Assembly: GCA_025363455.1 (NCBI GenBank)
Contig: JANYDW010000065.1
Location: 91,860 to 155,859, forward strand
DNA: 64,000 nucleotides
Source of the DNA: Oleiharenicola sp.
GTDB lineage: Bacteria > Verrucomicrobiota > Verrucomicrobiia > Opitutales > Opitutaceae
Direction of reading: 5' to 3'
Both the position numbers and the translations under genes were made by a program. Positions 8,424 through 17,090 of this stretch are shown here, piece by piece; position 1 is the first letter of the stretch; each line of letters begins with the position of its first letter. The notes under the pieces are model-generated. The model was not told the origin of the DNA, ran no database searches, and worked only from the letters and a program-made list of their open reading frames with translations.

Positions 8424-8450
8424 CATTTGTAGTCTATCAAACTACAAATG
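8424..8450. promoter_or_regulatory. Perfect 9-bp inverted repeat between convergent genes
   Basis: CATTTGTAG (8424-8432) and CTACAAATG (8442-8450) form a perfect dyad with a 9-nt centre in an otherwise GC-rich gap. TGTAGT...ACTACA dyads resemble BlaI/MecI-type operators, but no such regulator is nearby and both flanking genes end here. It may equally act as a weak bidirectional terminator stem. Confidence 0.45.
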
Positions 8451-8470
8451 TCGGAGGCGTGGCGCGATGG

Positions 8471-9577
8471 TTACTTCAACAGTGCGCGCGCTCCGTCGAT
8501 GACCTTGTCCCATTGCAACGCCGGACCGGGATCTTGCTTGTTGGTCTGGATGTGAAAATGGCCGAGCACGCCGTGGAATCGCGCCAGCACGTCGTCGGGC
8601 AGTTTATTTGGAATGACCTGCCCGCTGCGGTCGCGGGGGTAGTCGCAAGCCAGACGGGGAAATACGCGGCAAAGGGCCGCCGTGAGTTTGCTCAATGCCG
8701 CGTATTGTTCCGGCGTGAAGTCGTATTGCTCCAGCACATGTCCTTGCACCACTCCGCGAATCCGCGCATCGCGCGCCGGCCGCGCCTGAAAATTCTTGGT
8801 GCGGATCCGCGGGTCGCCCACGCCTTTCGGCACCACCAGTTGCGTGCGGCCCTGGGCGTCCCGCCGATACCACTCGTTGAGCAGCTTGGCGTCGGTCGGC
8901 AGATGGGCGCCGACGTTTGCGATCTCGACGCCAATCGAGCGGTCGTTGGCAATCGTGGCATGCAGCGCTTTTTCCTCGAGGTCGAGCGTCTGATAGATGG
9001 TACCGTCGAGATCGAGCAGGAAGTGCACGCTGAGCCCGCGCTGGCCCAGCGTGGTGAAACAGCCGCTGCTGACGCCACTGCCGTCGTAGTGGAGAACGAA
9101 CTGGTCCACCCGTTGCTGGAGCGAGGCCAGGTCGCCATGGCGCAGGGACTGGCCCTGGCCGGTCGCGACCGTGATTTCTCGCACCCCGAAGTTCTTCGTA
9201 GCGACGGGTGCAGGCGGGGTCGTGGCGGCGGCGCGCGGCTTGACCGGTCTCTTGGCCGCCGGCTTGACCGGTGGCGGCGGCCGATAGGCGTCGTAGCCAC
9301 CCGGGTCCATCCACATCACGACTCGGGTTCCTGTGTGAAACCAGCGACCGGCCACGATGATTTCGTCGCCTTGGCGGACAATGGGGACCACGGGCGTGGG
9401 TGGGAGGGGTGCCACTGGGCCGGTTTCGTGCGGTACCGGCGGGTTCCGCGGCGGCGCAGGTGGCGGTCGCGTCTGGCAGGCGGCTAAGAAGCTGAACGTA
9501 AACAGCAGCAGCCAGGTAGGGCCCGACCTCCGGGCGGGCCGGGTGTGGCGTATCAGTACTCGATTTGAAAAAGCCAC
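8471..9577 (-). CDS. N-acetylmuramoyl-L-alanine amidase (Amidase_2) lipoprotein
   Basis: A 368-residue lipoprotein. The signal sequence ends in the lipobox LAAC, followed by a Pro-rich linker (about residues 35-130). An Amidase_2/PGRP-like domain spans about 155-340: FVLHYDGSGVSSGCFTTLG, VHFLLDLDGTIYQTLD, ALHATIANDRSIGVEI, VQGHVLEQYDF. Family zinc ligands would include the His in FVLHYD and a later HxH region. It likely cleaves peptidoglycan amide bonds in the periplasm. The Arg-rich n-region of the signal peptide (HTRPARRSGPTW) is encoded by a REP-like palindrome. The start is the only ATG available. Confidence 0.85.
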   Translation of the reverse strand: MAFSNRVLIRHTRPARRSGPTWLLLFTFSFLAACQTRPPPAPPRNPPVPHETGPVAPLPPTPVVPIVRQGDEIIVAGRWFHTGTRVVMWMDPGGYDAYRPPPPVKPAAKRPVKPRAAATTPPAPVATKNFGVREITVATGQGQSLRHGDLASLQQRVDQFVLHYDGSGVSSGCFTTLGQRGLSVHFLLDLDGTIYQTLDLEEKALHATIANDRSIGVEIANVGAHLPTDAKLLNEWYRRDAQGRTQLVVPKGVGDPRIRTKNFQARPARDARIRGVVQGHVLEQYDFTPEQYAALSKLTAALCRVFPRLACDYPRDRSGQVIPNKLPDDVLARFHGVLGHFHIQTNKQDPGPALQWDKVIDGARALLK

Positions 9578-9711
9578 GGCTCATTTTCCCGACATAATCC
9601 CGCGTTCTTCGCAGCAGACGGTCACAAAGAAGACCGCGCCGCGCCCGGCCCAGGACGGAGGTTTGTGTCCCAAGGGTTTTCGTTCCGGCCCGCCCGGAGG
9701 TCGGGCCCTAC
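9516..9711. repeat. Inverted REP pair flanking and entering the amidase 5' end
   Basis: GTAGGGCCCGACCTCC opens a 27-bp sequence at 9516-9542 that recurs exactly inverted at 9685-9711, ending CTAC. The left copy lies inside the amidase signal-peptide coding region; the right copy lies between the amidase start and the threonine dehydratase stop. The arrangement (REP, core of about 140 bp, inverted REP) is BIME-like. Confidence 0.85.
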
Positions 9712-9741
9712 CCGTTTCACGATCAGGCGAACACCGTTCAT

Positions 9742-10956
9742 TCATCGTGAAACCAAGATCGGGAAGCCATGCTTTCGGAGGGCGCGGTGCAATTCGCGGA
9801 TATGGGCGTGGTCGCGCGTCTCGACCGTGCAGACGGCGTTGACCGCGGAAACGTCGGGCCCGCTGAAGGCGCGGTCGTGCGCGATGTCCTTGATGCTCGC
9901 CCCGCTGGCGGCGATGACCCCCGTCAGTTCGGCGAGACCGCCCGGGCGGTCGCTGATGAGGGCGGTGAAGCGCGTGAGGCGGCCGTCATGCACAAGGCCC
10001 TTCTCAATCACGCGGCTGAGGATCGCGGGGTCGATGTTGCCGCCGCAGACCGTGAGCACGACCTTTTTGCCGCGCAGCTCGGGCAGCAGCCCGGCCATGA
10101 TGGCCGCCAGCGGCGCGGCGGCGGCGCCCTCCACGACGGTCTTCTCGAGCTCCACCATGCGCAGGATGGCGAGGGCGATCCAGTTTTCCGGCACGCGCAC
10201 GACTCGGTCGACGTGGCGCCGGGCGAGGGCGAAGGCGTTGTCTCCCACCCGCAGCACGGCGAGACCGTCAGCCAACGTGGCCCGGCGCGGAATGGTGACG
10301 GGGCGGCCGGCCTTGAGCGCGGCCGTGAAACTGGCGGTCGCCACCGACTCGACGCCAATGATCTTGATCCGCGGGCGCAGCGCCTTCGCCGCGACCGCCA
10401 CGCCGGCAATCAGGCCGGCCCCGCCCACCGGGCAGACAATCGCGTCAGCGTCGCGCACCTGTTCCAGGATTTCCAGTGCCATCGTGCCTTGCCCGGCGAT
10501 GATGTCGGGGTTGTCGAAACCATGGAGGTAGGCGAGCCCATCGCTGGCCACCAGTTCGTCGGCGCGGGTGCGCGCCTCGGCAAAATCCCGGCCGGCCACC
10601 ACCACGCGAGCGCCGAGGCGCCGGCACGTGCTCACTTTGATCAAGGGCGCATAATCAGGCATGACCACCGTCACGGGCACGCCGAGCAGCTGGCCGTGAT
10701 AGGCGAGCCCGAGCGCGTGATTACCGGCCGAAGCCGCAACCACCCCGAGTTTTTTCTGCCGGGGCGGGAGGCGCAGGAGAGCGTTCCTCGCCCCGCGTTC
10801 CTTGAACGAACCCGTGCGCTGCAGGTTGTCCAATTTGCAGAAGATCCGCACCCCGGTCATCTCGGTCAACGGGATGGATTCCGGGCAGGGAGTGACCACC
10901 ACCCCACTGGCGATGCGCCGGCGGGCGGCACGGATGTCGGCAAGCGTGACACGCAT
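9742..10956 (-). CDS. ilvA: Threonine ammonia-lyase with C-terminal ACT domain
   Basis: A 404-residue PLP enzyme converting threonine to 2-oxobutanoate, either for isoleucine synthesis or catabolic. The PLP lysine is Lys52 in TGSFKERGA. The glycine-rich phosphate loop is VGGAGLIAGVA, and ASAGNHALGLA is the substrate loop. The length and single C-terminal ACT domain (about 330-404, FTALISDRPGGLAELTGVI) match the TdcB/short IlvA type rather than the 510-residue E. coli IlvA. Whether the role is biosynthetic or catabolic cannot be decided from sequence, so the symbol is provisional. Confidence 0.93.
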   Translation of the reverse strand: MRVTLADIRAARRRIASGVVVTPCPESIPLTEMTGVRIFCKLDNLQRTGSFKERGARNALLRLPPRQKKLGVVAASAGNHALGLAYHGQLLGVPVTVVMPDYAPLIKVSTCRRLGARVVVAGRDFAEARTRADELVASDGLAYLHGFDNPDIIAGQGTMALEILEQVRDADAIVCPVGGAGLIAGVAVAAKALRPRIKIIGVESVATASFTAALKAGRPVTIPRRATLADGLAVLRVGDNAFALARRHVDRVVRVPENWIALAILRMVELEKTVVEGAAAAPLAAIMAGLLPELRGKKVVLTVCGGNIDPAILSRVIEKGLVHDGRLTRFTALISDRPGGLAELTGVIAASGASIKDIAHDRAFSGPDVSAVNAVCTVETRDHAHIRELHRALRKHGFPILVSR

Positions 10957-11071
10957 GGTCTTGCTTTAGGCCGGTTCGGGCCGGGCGCGCAACCTTGTTA
11001 CGAACCCGGCCGGGATAATCGTTGCTGACAGCGGCGCTATTCACCGCAAGCTTCGGGCGTTTTTCCACGTC

Positions 11072-11422
11072 ATGTATCAAGTCACTTTTTCCGAACAGAG
11101 CATGCGCGAGCTGAACCGGCTCGACAAGCTGGCGCAGATGGAGGCGATCGATCCCATCAGCAAGATCCGGCCATCGGACCTCTCCAACCCGCGGGAACCG
11201 CTCGGCCGCTTCACTCGCGGGAACCGCACGTTCTATCGGCTGCGTTCGGGGGATTTCCGGTTCTATTTTGACGTCAAGGATGACACCCTGCACACGCACT
11301 ACATCCTGCACAAGGACTCGCTCGAGGACGTGCTTTTCCGGATGAAGTTGCCCGTGTCGGAACAACAGCTTTTCGAGCAGCACTCGAAGTTCTGGAAGTA
11401 TCTGGACAGCCTGACGAAATAA
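11072..11422 (+). CDS. RelE/ParE-like protein without antitoxin
   Basis: A 116-residue protein with a RelE-fold signature: MYQVTFSEQSMRELNRLDK, then GRFTRGNRTFYRLRSGDFRFYFDV, the basic beta-sheet core used by RelE-type mRNA endonucleases. It has a longer C-terminus than typical RelE (helix after LHKDSLEDVLFRMK). No antitoxin gene sits on either side. It ends only 8 bp before pssA, so the two are probably co-transcribed. It may be a domesticated RelE-fold protein rather than an active toxin. Confidence 0.75.
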   Translation: MYQVTFSEQSMRELNRLDKLAQMEAIDPISKIRPSDLSNPREPLGRFTRGNRTFYRLRSGDFRFYFDVKDDTLHTHYILHKDSLEDVLFRMKLPVSEQQLFEQHSKFWKYLDSLTK

Positions 11423-11430
11423 TCGCGCCC

Positions 11431-12348
11431 ATGTCGGATCTTTCGCAACGCGACAATCCCTACAACGTCACCCAGGCGAGTCGGATCTACTTTCTGCCGA
11501 ACTTGATGACGGCAGGCAACCTCTTGTGCGGCTTTCTGGCCGTCATCCGCTGCATCCAGGCGCGCCTGATCACCGACGGCGGGGACTATGCCGCCTCGCA
11601 CGCGGCGGGCGACGCCCTGCATGTCTCCAGCGCCCTTTACACGCAGGCGGTGTGGCTGATCCTGGCGGCGGTGGTCTTTGACTCGTTGGACGGGCGGCTG
11701 GCGCGGATGGGCGGCCGCACTTCGCTGTTTGGCGCGGAGTTTGATTCCCTCGCCGACGTGGTGTCCTTCGGCGTAGCGCCCGCTTTGATGGTTTTCTTCC
11801 TGATCCTGACCCCGCGGGAGGAATACCCGTGGTTTAAGGAGCTGGGCTGGATCATCGCGTTCATCTACCTGCTGTGCGGGGCGGTGCGGTTGGCCCGTTT
11901 CAACGTAATCACCAATCCCCTGCTCCACCGCGCTGACGCCGACTCGAGCAAGGATTTCATCGGCATGCCCATCCCGGCGGCCGCGGGCACGGTGGCCACC
12001 CTGGTCCTGCTACTGCTTAACCTGGCGGCCAATGCCCGGGAATTGCGCCAGCTGACCATCGCCCTGCCGCTGCTCCTGATCCTGGTCTCGTTTCTGATGG
12101 TCAGCACGGTTCGCTATCCCAGCTTCAAGCAGGTAAACTGGGAGACCAAAACCCGTTTCCGGAGTTTTGTCGGGCTGATTATTGTCGGCGTGGTGGTCTG
12201 GCGGCTGCGGGAAATCTCTTTTTTCTTCCTTTTCCTGGCCTACATCTCCTACGGCCTTTTCACCCATTACCAGCGCGGAGTCCGGCACGCCCAGATGCGG
12301 GCGCTCCGCCGGAAAGTTGTGAAAATGAAGCAGGAAGCTTCCGAATAA
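11431..12348 (+). CDS. pssA: CDP-diacylglycerol--serine O-phosphatidyltransferase
   Basis: A 305-residue integral membrane enzyme making phosphatidylserine, precursor of phosphatidylethanolamine. The CDP-alcohol phosphotransferase signature is clear near residues 88-112: SLDGRLARMGG, then GAEFDSLADVVSFG, supplying the Asp-Gly, Ala-Arg, Gly and paired Asp residues. It is preceded by YFLPNLMTAGNLLCGF, the conserved first helix. About eight hydrophobic segments follow. The C-terminus is long and basic (RRKVVKMKQ). It follows the RelE-like gene closely. Confidence 0.95.
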   Translation: MSDLSQRDNPYNVTQASRIYFLPNLMTAGNLLCGFLAVIRCIQARLITDGGDYAASHAAGDALHVSSALYTQAVWLILAAVVFDSLDGRLARMGGRTSLFGAEFDSLADVVSFGVAPALMVFFLILTPREEYPWFKELGWIIAFIYLLCGAVRLARFNVITNPLLHRADADSSKDFIGMPIPAAAGTVATLVLLLLNLAANARELRQLTIALPLLLILVSFLMVSTVRYPSFKQVNWETKTRFRSFVGLIIVGVVVWRLREISFFFLFLAYISYGLFTHYQRGVRHAQMRALRRKVVKMKQEASE

Positions 12349-12539
12349 CTTTCTGGTGTGAACAACCCGCCGGTTATTCTTGGTTGTTCAGGCGGGCCTC
12401 ACAACTTCGCGCGAATGATTTCCCCAATGAAAACCTCAGGTTACCGGCAAACTCGCAGACCATAATAATACGGATACTTCCTTGTTGAATACCTCTCTAA
12501 TCATCCTTTGTTAGTTAAAGCCCATAAACGCTTCGCCCG

Positions 12540-13664
12540 ATGAAATTCAAAATCAACCGCGACCACTTCAGCAACGGCCTGGCCCAGGTTCTCAATGTCG
12601 TCGGTTCCAAGGCCGCGATGCCTATCCTGAGCAATGTCCTCATCGAGGCGGAAAAGGACTGCATCTCCCTCACGACAACCAACCTTGACCTCGGCATCCG
12701 TTGCAAGATCAAGGCGGAGGTCAAGGAGGCGGGTTCCGTAACCCTGCCGGTCAAGCGCCTGGCCACCATCGTGCGGGAGCTGCCCAACGTGGATGTGTCG
12801 TTTGATGCGACGGCGAACCATCAGGTCAAGATCGCCTCGGGTGGATCAAACTTTCGGATCATGGGAATCGGCGCCGAGGAATTCCCCAAGCTGCCCGATT
12901 CCGGGGAAGACAAGAACTACCACCTCGACCAAGGTGAACTCGCCACGATGCTGGGCAATGTCGCGTACGCTCAGTCGACGGACGAGACCCGCTATATCCT
13001 CAACGGCGTCTATTTCAACTTCAAGGAGGGCAAGCTGACCCTCGTGGCCACCGACGGCCGTCGCCTCGCCTTGGTGGGCAAGGATATGACTGTCCCCGCG
13101 GCCAGCGCCGGGGCCATCATCCTCCCCGCCAAGACCGTGGCCGAGCTGCTGCGCCTCCTCGGCAAGGGCGAGAAGGTCAAGATCGCCTTCAACGAGCGCC
13201 GGGCCGCCTTCCAGATCGACACCGGCAAGGAAGCTGGCGGGCTGACCGATAGCATTTACCTCTTCTCGAAGGTCGTGGAGGGGAACTATCCGAATTACCA
13301 ACAGGTCATCCCGAAGGAAACCCACCAGCGCATCAAGCTCGAGCGCGAGCTCTTCCTCCAATGCGTGCATCGCGCCGCCTTGGTGACGTCGGAGAAATCC
13401 AACTCCGTCAAAATCAAGCTGACCGCCAACCTGCTCGAGATCACCGCCGCCTCACCTGACTTTGGCGAGGCGCACGAATCAATGGCGATTTCCTACAGCG
13501 GCCCCGACCTCCAGGTCGCTTTCAACCCGCAGTTTGTCATGGATCCGCTGCGCGCCCTGACCAAGGACGAGGTTTTCTTTGAGCTGAAGGACGAGGTGAG
13601 CCCCGGTGTTTTCAAGACGCTGGAGAGCTTCGTTTGCGTGATCATGCCGGTCCGCCTGAGCTGA
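12540..13664 (+). CDS. dnaN: DNA polymerase III beta subunit (sliding clamp)
   Basis: A 374-residue clamp with the expected three-domain length. Diagnostic segments are [55 protein letters not shown], and the C-terminal [10 protein letters not shown], which forms the clamp end. It dimerises around DNA to tether polymerase III. It lies apart from dnaA, recF or gyrB, so the classical origin cluster is not present. The 191 bp upstream (12349-12539) is relatively AT-rich and is the likely promoter region; no DnaA-box cluster was seen there. Confidence 0.97.
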   Translation: MKFKINRDHFSNGLAQVLNVVGSKAAMPILSNVLIEAEKDCISLTTTNLDLGIRCKIKAEVKEAGSVTLPVKRLATIVRELPNVDVSFDATANHQVKIASGGSNFRIMGIGAEEFPKLPDSGEDKNYHLDQGELATMLGNVAYAQSTDETRYILNGVYFNFKEGKLTLVATDGRRLALVGKDMTVPAASAGAIILPAKTVAELLRLLGKGEKVKIAFNERRAAFQIDTGKEAGGLTDSIYLFSKVVEGNYPNYQQVIPKETHQRIKLERELFLQCVHRAALVTSEKSNSVKIKLTANLLEITAASPDFGEAHESMAISYSGPDLQVAFNPQFVMDPLRALTKDEVFFELKDEVSPGVFKTLESFVCVIMPVRLS

Positions 13665-13701
13665 GATCGCCGCGGGCCGGCCCGCGCCCCACCCCCTATT
13701 T

Positions 13702-14583
13702 ATGTCCGCGGCTCTGTCACTGGTTCTCGCCCCGTCGATGGCGCTCCTGTTGCTGCTGCTCTACATCAACCTGCGGCTCGCCTCGCCCCTGCTTGCTATT
13801 CCCATCCGCTGGTTGCGCTGGATCCTGTTCGCGCTCTTCGCCGCGCAGGCCAACGAACAACTCGGAATGTTCGACCGGTCGGCATGGGTGGTGGCTGGCG
13901 CAGCTTTCCTGCTCTGGTTCCTCATCGAATCGGGCTTCAACTGGCTCAAGGTCAGCGCGATCAGCCTCAGTCCGCTGCCGCTGTTTCCCCGCTATGTAGT
14001 CAACAGCAGCGGGGATGAATGGCCGACCCAAAAACGCCTGCTTAAAGTCCGCGACTGGCTGCGGAACAACCGCTTCACCCCGGTGCAGGCGCTCAAGGCC
14101 GAGCTGGGTGAAAGCATCTGGCTACGCACCTCGGTCCACCACAATCATGACGAGACCATCCGGTTGCACACCCTCTTTGTCCCCCAGGAAAGCGGCGCAA
14201 TCACGGTCTGCTTCAGTGTGGCTACCCGGACGGCCGACGGCCGCCGCTACGTCACCGACAACCTTTATATTCCCTTCGGCGGTTTTTATCCGGAGAGCTG
14301 GCACGTCGAACGCACGCCTTGGCGCCGTGGGTTGCCCGGTTTGGTGGCGCGGCATCAAGCCCGGCTGGCGCACGCCGGCTCGTCCGCGCTTCCCTGGGAC
14401 AACACCCCGATCGACGATATCAACCAGCAGCAGCAGCAAATGGAGATGGTCAACACTGAGCTCGGTTATCTCCTCCCTCATGCTGAACGTGAGGAATACG
14501 GCAAAATTACCCCCGAGGGCCGGTTTCGCGTGTGGAAGGAAGCCTGGCTGCTCGACTACCTCGGCGTGGCCCAGCGTTACTAA
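13702..14583 (+). CDS. Conserved membrane protein, function unknown
   Basis: A 293-residue protein that I do not recognise by name. Two or three N-terminal membrane helices (about residues 5-25, 32-50, 58-76) resemble the membrane part of some mechanosensitive-channel-like proteins. A cytoplasmic region of about 200 residues follows, containing DWLRNNRFTPVQALKAE and a beta-rich stretch (HNHDETIRLHTLFVPQ). A Gln run (INQQQQQME) precedes the C-terminus. It follows dnaN by 37 bp and may share its transcript. Confidence 0.75.
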   Translation: MSAALSLVLAPSMALLLLLLYINLRLASPLLAIPIRWLRWILFALFAAQANEQLGMFDRSAWVVAGAAFLLWFLIESGFNWLKVSAISLSPLPLFPRYVVNSSGDEWPTQKRLLKVRDWLRNNRFTPVQALKAELGESIWLRTSVHHNHDETIRLHTLFVPQESGAITVCFSVATRTADGRRYVTDNLYIPFGGFYPESWHVERTPWRRGLPGLVARHQARLAHAGSSALPWDNTPIDDINQQQQQMEMVNTELGYLLPHAEREEYGKITPEGRFRVWKEAWLLDYLGVAQRY

Positions 14584-14690
14584 ACCAGCTGGCCGGTGCG
14601 GCGGGCCAGACCGCCGCCAATCATTTGTGAAAAACCTGCGCCTCCCTAAAAAGGCTCGTGTCGCAAAATCCGTCCGTTAACCCATAGGTC

Positions 14691-14990
14691 ATGTTGCTGC
14701 TCGCTGTCACTGCAGTTGAAAAACTCAAGACCCTCCCACCGGACGTGTGGCTGAAGATCGGCATTGGCGTCGCGGTGTTCGTCGCGGCCATTTTCCTTTT
14801 CCGAAAGGTAATGAAGATGAACAAGATCATTGGCGGGATCATCGCATTTGTCGTCTGCTCCGTCGTTTTTTTCTCCTGGGTCTATAACCGCAATGAGCCC
14901 AAGTTCCTGACCCCCATCGTAGAGAAGATCGCACCCTTCTTCCCGAGCGCCGGGGCTTACAACGCCAAGCAGTCCACCACGCCCAAGTAA
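14691..14990 (+). CDS. Small two-helix membrane protein
   Basis: A 99-residue protein with two membrane helices (about residues 20-39 and 46-66), separated by KVMKMNK, and a short polar tail. No known family was recognised. The protein is compact and preceded by a 107-bp gap that could hold a promoter. It lies between the unknown membrane protein and gnd on the same strand. Confidence 0.6.
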   Translation: MLLLAVTAVEKLKTLPPDVWLKIGIGVAVFVAAIFLFRKVMKMNKIIGGIIAFVVCSVVFFSWVYNRNEPKFLTPIVEKIAPFFPSAGAYNAKQSTTPK

Positions 14991-15077
14991 TAAGGGCTGG
15001 CAGGCAGGGTTATTACGCGCCCGCCGCCAAAAACAGGGTCGTCTTTATCCGGCGGAACGCTACAGCTGGCCTTCCTT

Positions 15078-16583
15078 ATGGCCAAACCGCATTCTGACAT
15101 CGGACTCATCGGCCTCGCCGTGATGGGTCAGAACCTCGCCCTGAATATCGCCGACCACGGCTTCCAGATCTCGGTCTACAACCGCACCACGGAAAAGACC
15201 GACAAATTTGTCGCCGAGAATCCGTCCACCCCGGGTGGCGTGGTCGGGACCAAGACCCTGCAGGAATTCGTCGCTTCCCTCGCGCAACCGCGCAAGGCCA
15301 TCATCCTCGTTCAGGCGGGGAAGCCGACCGATGCGGTCATCGACGGTCTGGCTGCACTCTTCGCGCCGGGAGACATCATCATCGATGGCGGCAACGCTCT
15401 CTGGACCGACACGATCCGGCGCGAAAAGGCGCTCAAGGAAAAAGGCCTGCGCTTCATCGGGTCCGGCGTTTCCGGCGGAGAGGAAGGCGCGCGCTTCGGC
15501 CCGGCCCTCATGCCCGGCGGCGATCCGGCGGCCTACAAGGAACTCGCTCCCGTTTGGAACGCCGTCGCGGCCAAAGTTGATGCCAAGACGGGCAAACCCC
15601 TCACCGGCGCCAGCCCCGGCAAACCCATCGTGGGCGGGGTGCCTTGCGCAACCTACATCGGGGAGAATGGCGCGGGCCACTACGTTAAGATGGTCCACAA
15701 CGGCATCGAATACGGCGACATGCAGATGATCTGCGAGGCTTACGCGTTGATGCAGGGCTTGCTCGGGCTCAAGGCCGGGGAAATGGGTGCTATCTTCAGC
15801 GAGTGGAATGCCGGCGCACTCGACAGCTTCCTCATCGAAATCACGGCGGACATCCTCAAGCAAAAAGACCCGACGAACAACAAGAAGGCCTTCGTCGACA
15901 TCGTCCTCGATACCGCCGGCCAGAAGGGCACAGGCAAGTGGACCTCGACCAACGCCCTCGATATGGGTGTGCCGGCCCCGACCATCGCCGAGTCCGTTTT
16001 CGCCCGCTGCATCTCCGCCATCAAGGAGGAGCGTGTCGCCGCCTCGAAAATCCTCAAGGGCCCGGGCAAGAAATACCGCGGCTCCAAGAAGGCGCTCGTG
16101 CAGGCCATCCACGACGCCCTTTACTGCTCGAAGATCTGTTCCTACGCCCAGGGTTTCCAGCTCATGCGCACCGCGCAGAAGGAATACAACTGGACGCTCA
16201 ACTTCGGCGAGATCGCGCAGATCTGGCGCGGCGGCTGTATCATCCGCGCGGCGTTCCTGCAAAAAATTACCGAGGCCTACGGCCGCAATCCGAACCTCGC
16301 GAACCTGCTCCTCGACCCGTATTTCAACAAGACGGTGAAGAAGGCGCAGGAAAACTGGCGCAAGGTCGTCTCGCTCGCCGCCGAATGCGGCGTCGCGGCG
16401 CCGACGTTCAGCTCCGCCCTCGCCTACTACGACAGCTACCGTTCGGCCCGCCTCCCGGCCAACCTGCTCCAGGCGCAGCGCGACTACTTCGGCGCCCACA
16501 CCTACGAGCGCACCGACCGGCCGCGCGGCAAGTTCTTCCACGTGGACTGGCCGGAGCCCGCACGTCCGCAAATCGAAGTCTGA
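15078..16583 (+). CDS. gnd: 6-phosphogluconate dehydrogenase (decarboxylating)
   Basis: A 501-residue oxidative pentose-phosphate enzyme that converts 6-phosphogluconate to ribulose-5-phosphate with NADP reduction. The N-terminal dinucleotide motif is [20 protein letters not shown], and NRTTEKT carries the NADP-selecting residues. The substrate signature is [20 protein letters not shown], with the catalytic Lys/Asn region [17 protein letters not shown]. The C-terminal all-helical dimer domain ends with the [13 protein letters not shown] tail. It is slightly longer than the usual 470-480 residues. No zwf or pgl lies nearby. Confidence 0.97.
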   Translation: MAKPHSDIGLIGLAVMGQNLALNIADHGFQISVYNRTTEKTDKFVAENPSTPGGVVGTKTLQEFVASLAQPRKAIILVQAGKPTDAVIDGLAALFAPGDIIIDGGNALWTDTIRREKALKEKGLRFIGSGVSGGEEGARFGPALMPGGDPAAYKELAPVWNAVAAKVDAKTGKPLTGASPGKPIVGGVPCATYIGENGAGHYVKMVHNGIEYGDMQMICEAYALMQGLLGLKAGEMGAIFSEWNAGALDSFLIEITADILKQKDPTNNKKAFVDIVLDTAGQKGTGKWTSTNALDMGVPAPTIAESVFARCISAIKEERVAASKILKGPGKKYRGSKKALVQAIHDALYCSKICSYAQGFQLMRTAQKEYNWTLNFGEIAQIWRGGCIIRAAFLQKITEAYGRNPNLANLLLDPYFNKTVKKAQENWRKVVSLAAECGVAAPTFSSALAYYDSYRSARLPANLLQAQRDYFGAHTYERTDRPRGKFFHVDWPEPARPQIEV

Positions 16584-16720
16584 TTTGGAACTCATTCTGG
16601 GGCCCGGTCTTAAACGGCCGCGCCTTTTTGCTTATGGCCCGCAAGAGGCTGGCTACATTGCGCGCCGACCGAGGCCGAACGCCTTGCAGTGGGTCGCGGT
16701 GGCCCTAGCCTCGTCCCGTC

Positions 16721-16963
16721 ATGGAAGCCGTCGTCATCATTATCCCGCCCATCATCGCCCTGCTCATCGGCGCATGGGCGGTGCTGTCGCCGCAATCGGT
16801 GGATCCGGTGGCGGAGCAAGCCCGGCTCGATCAGCACATCGCCCGGCTGGAGGAAAGCCTGGCCCGTGCCCGCGCGGACAACTGGGACGAACAGATGATC
16901 ACTAACCTCCTCGACAAGCTGGCCGCTGCCCGACGCGAGCAAAGTACCCTGCTGGCCGCTTGA
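16721..16963 (+). CDS. Small membrane-anchored coiled-coil protein
   Basis: An 80-residue protein. An N-terminal helix (residues 3-22) spans the membrane and is followed by a charged helix (EQARLDQHIARLEESLARAR) with a coiled-coil heptad pattern. It belongs to no family I can name. The start is the ATG at 16721, 137 bp after gnd. A REP pair follows immediately, so it probably ends its transcript. Confidence 0.55.
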   Translation: MEAVVIIIPPIIALLIGAWAVLSPQSVDPVAEQARLDQHIARLEESLARARADNWDEQMITNLLDKLAAARREQSTLLAA

Positions 16964-16979
16964 TACCGGGAGCATCGTT

Positions 16980-17036
16980 GTAGCGGCGCTCGATGAGCGC
17001 CGTTGCTCAAACCCGGCGGTCATCGACCGCCGCTCC
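16980..17036. repeat. REP pair (GTAGCGGCGCTC family)
   Basis: A hairpin, GTAGCGGCGCTCGATGAGCG (16980 onward), is followed after a short spacer by a second hairpin of the form CGGCGGTCATCGACCGCCG (17014 onward). The two together have BIME geometry. It sits between two same-strand genes and may also end transcription. Confidence 0.75.
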
Positions 17037-17090
17037 AGACCAGCGGTCGGTGGGTGTGACGGTTGACAGATTGGCGCGAGGCGAAGCACC

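Noticed and set aside
8459..9487. Plus-strand ORF opposite the amidase
   Set aside because: Shadow frame; the minus strand encodes a clear Amidase_2 lipoprotein.
12349..12539. Replication origin upstream of dnaN
   Set aside because: No dnaA gene, no cluster of DnaA boxes (TTATCCACA type) and no other origin-linked genes nearby.
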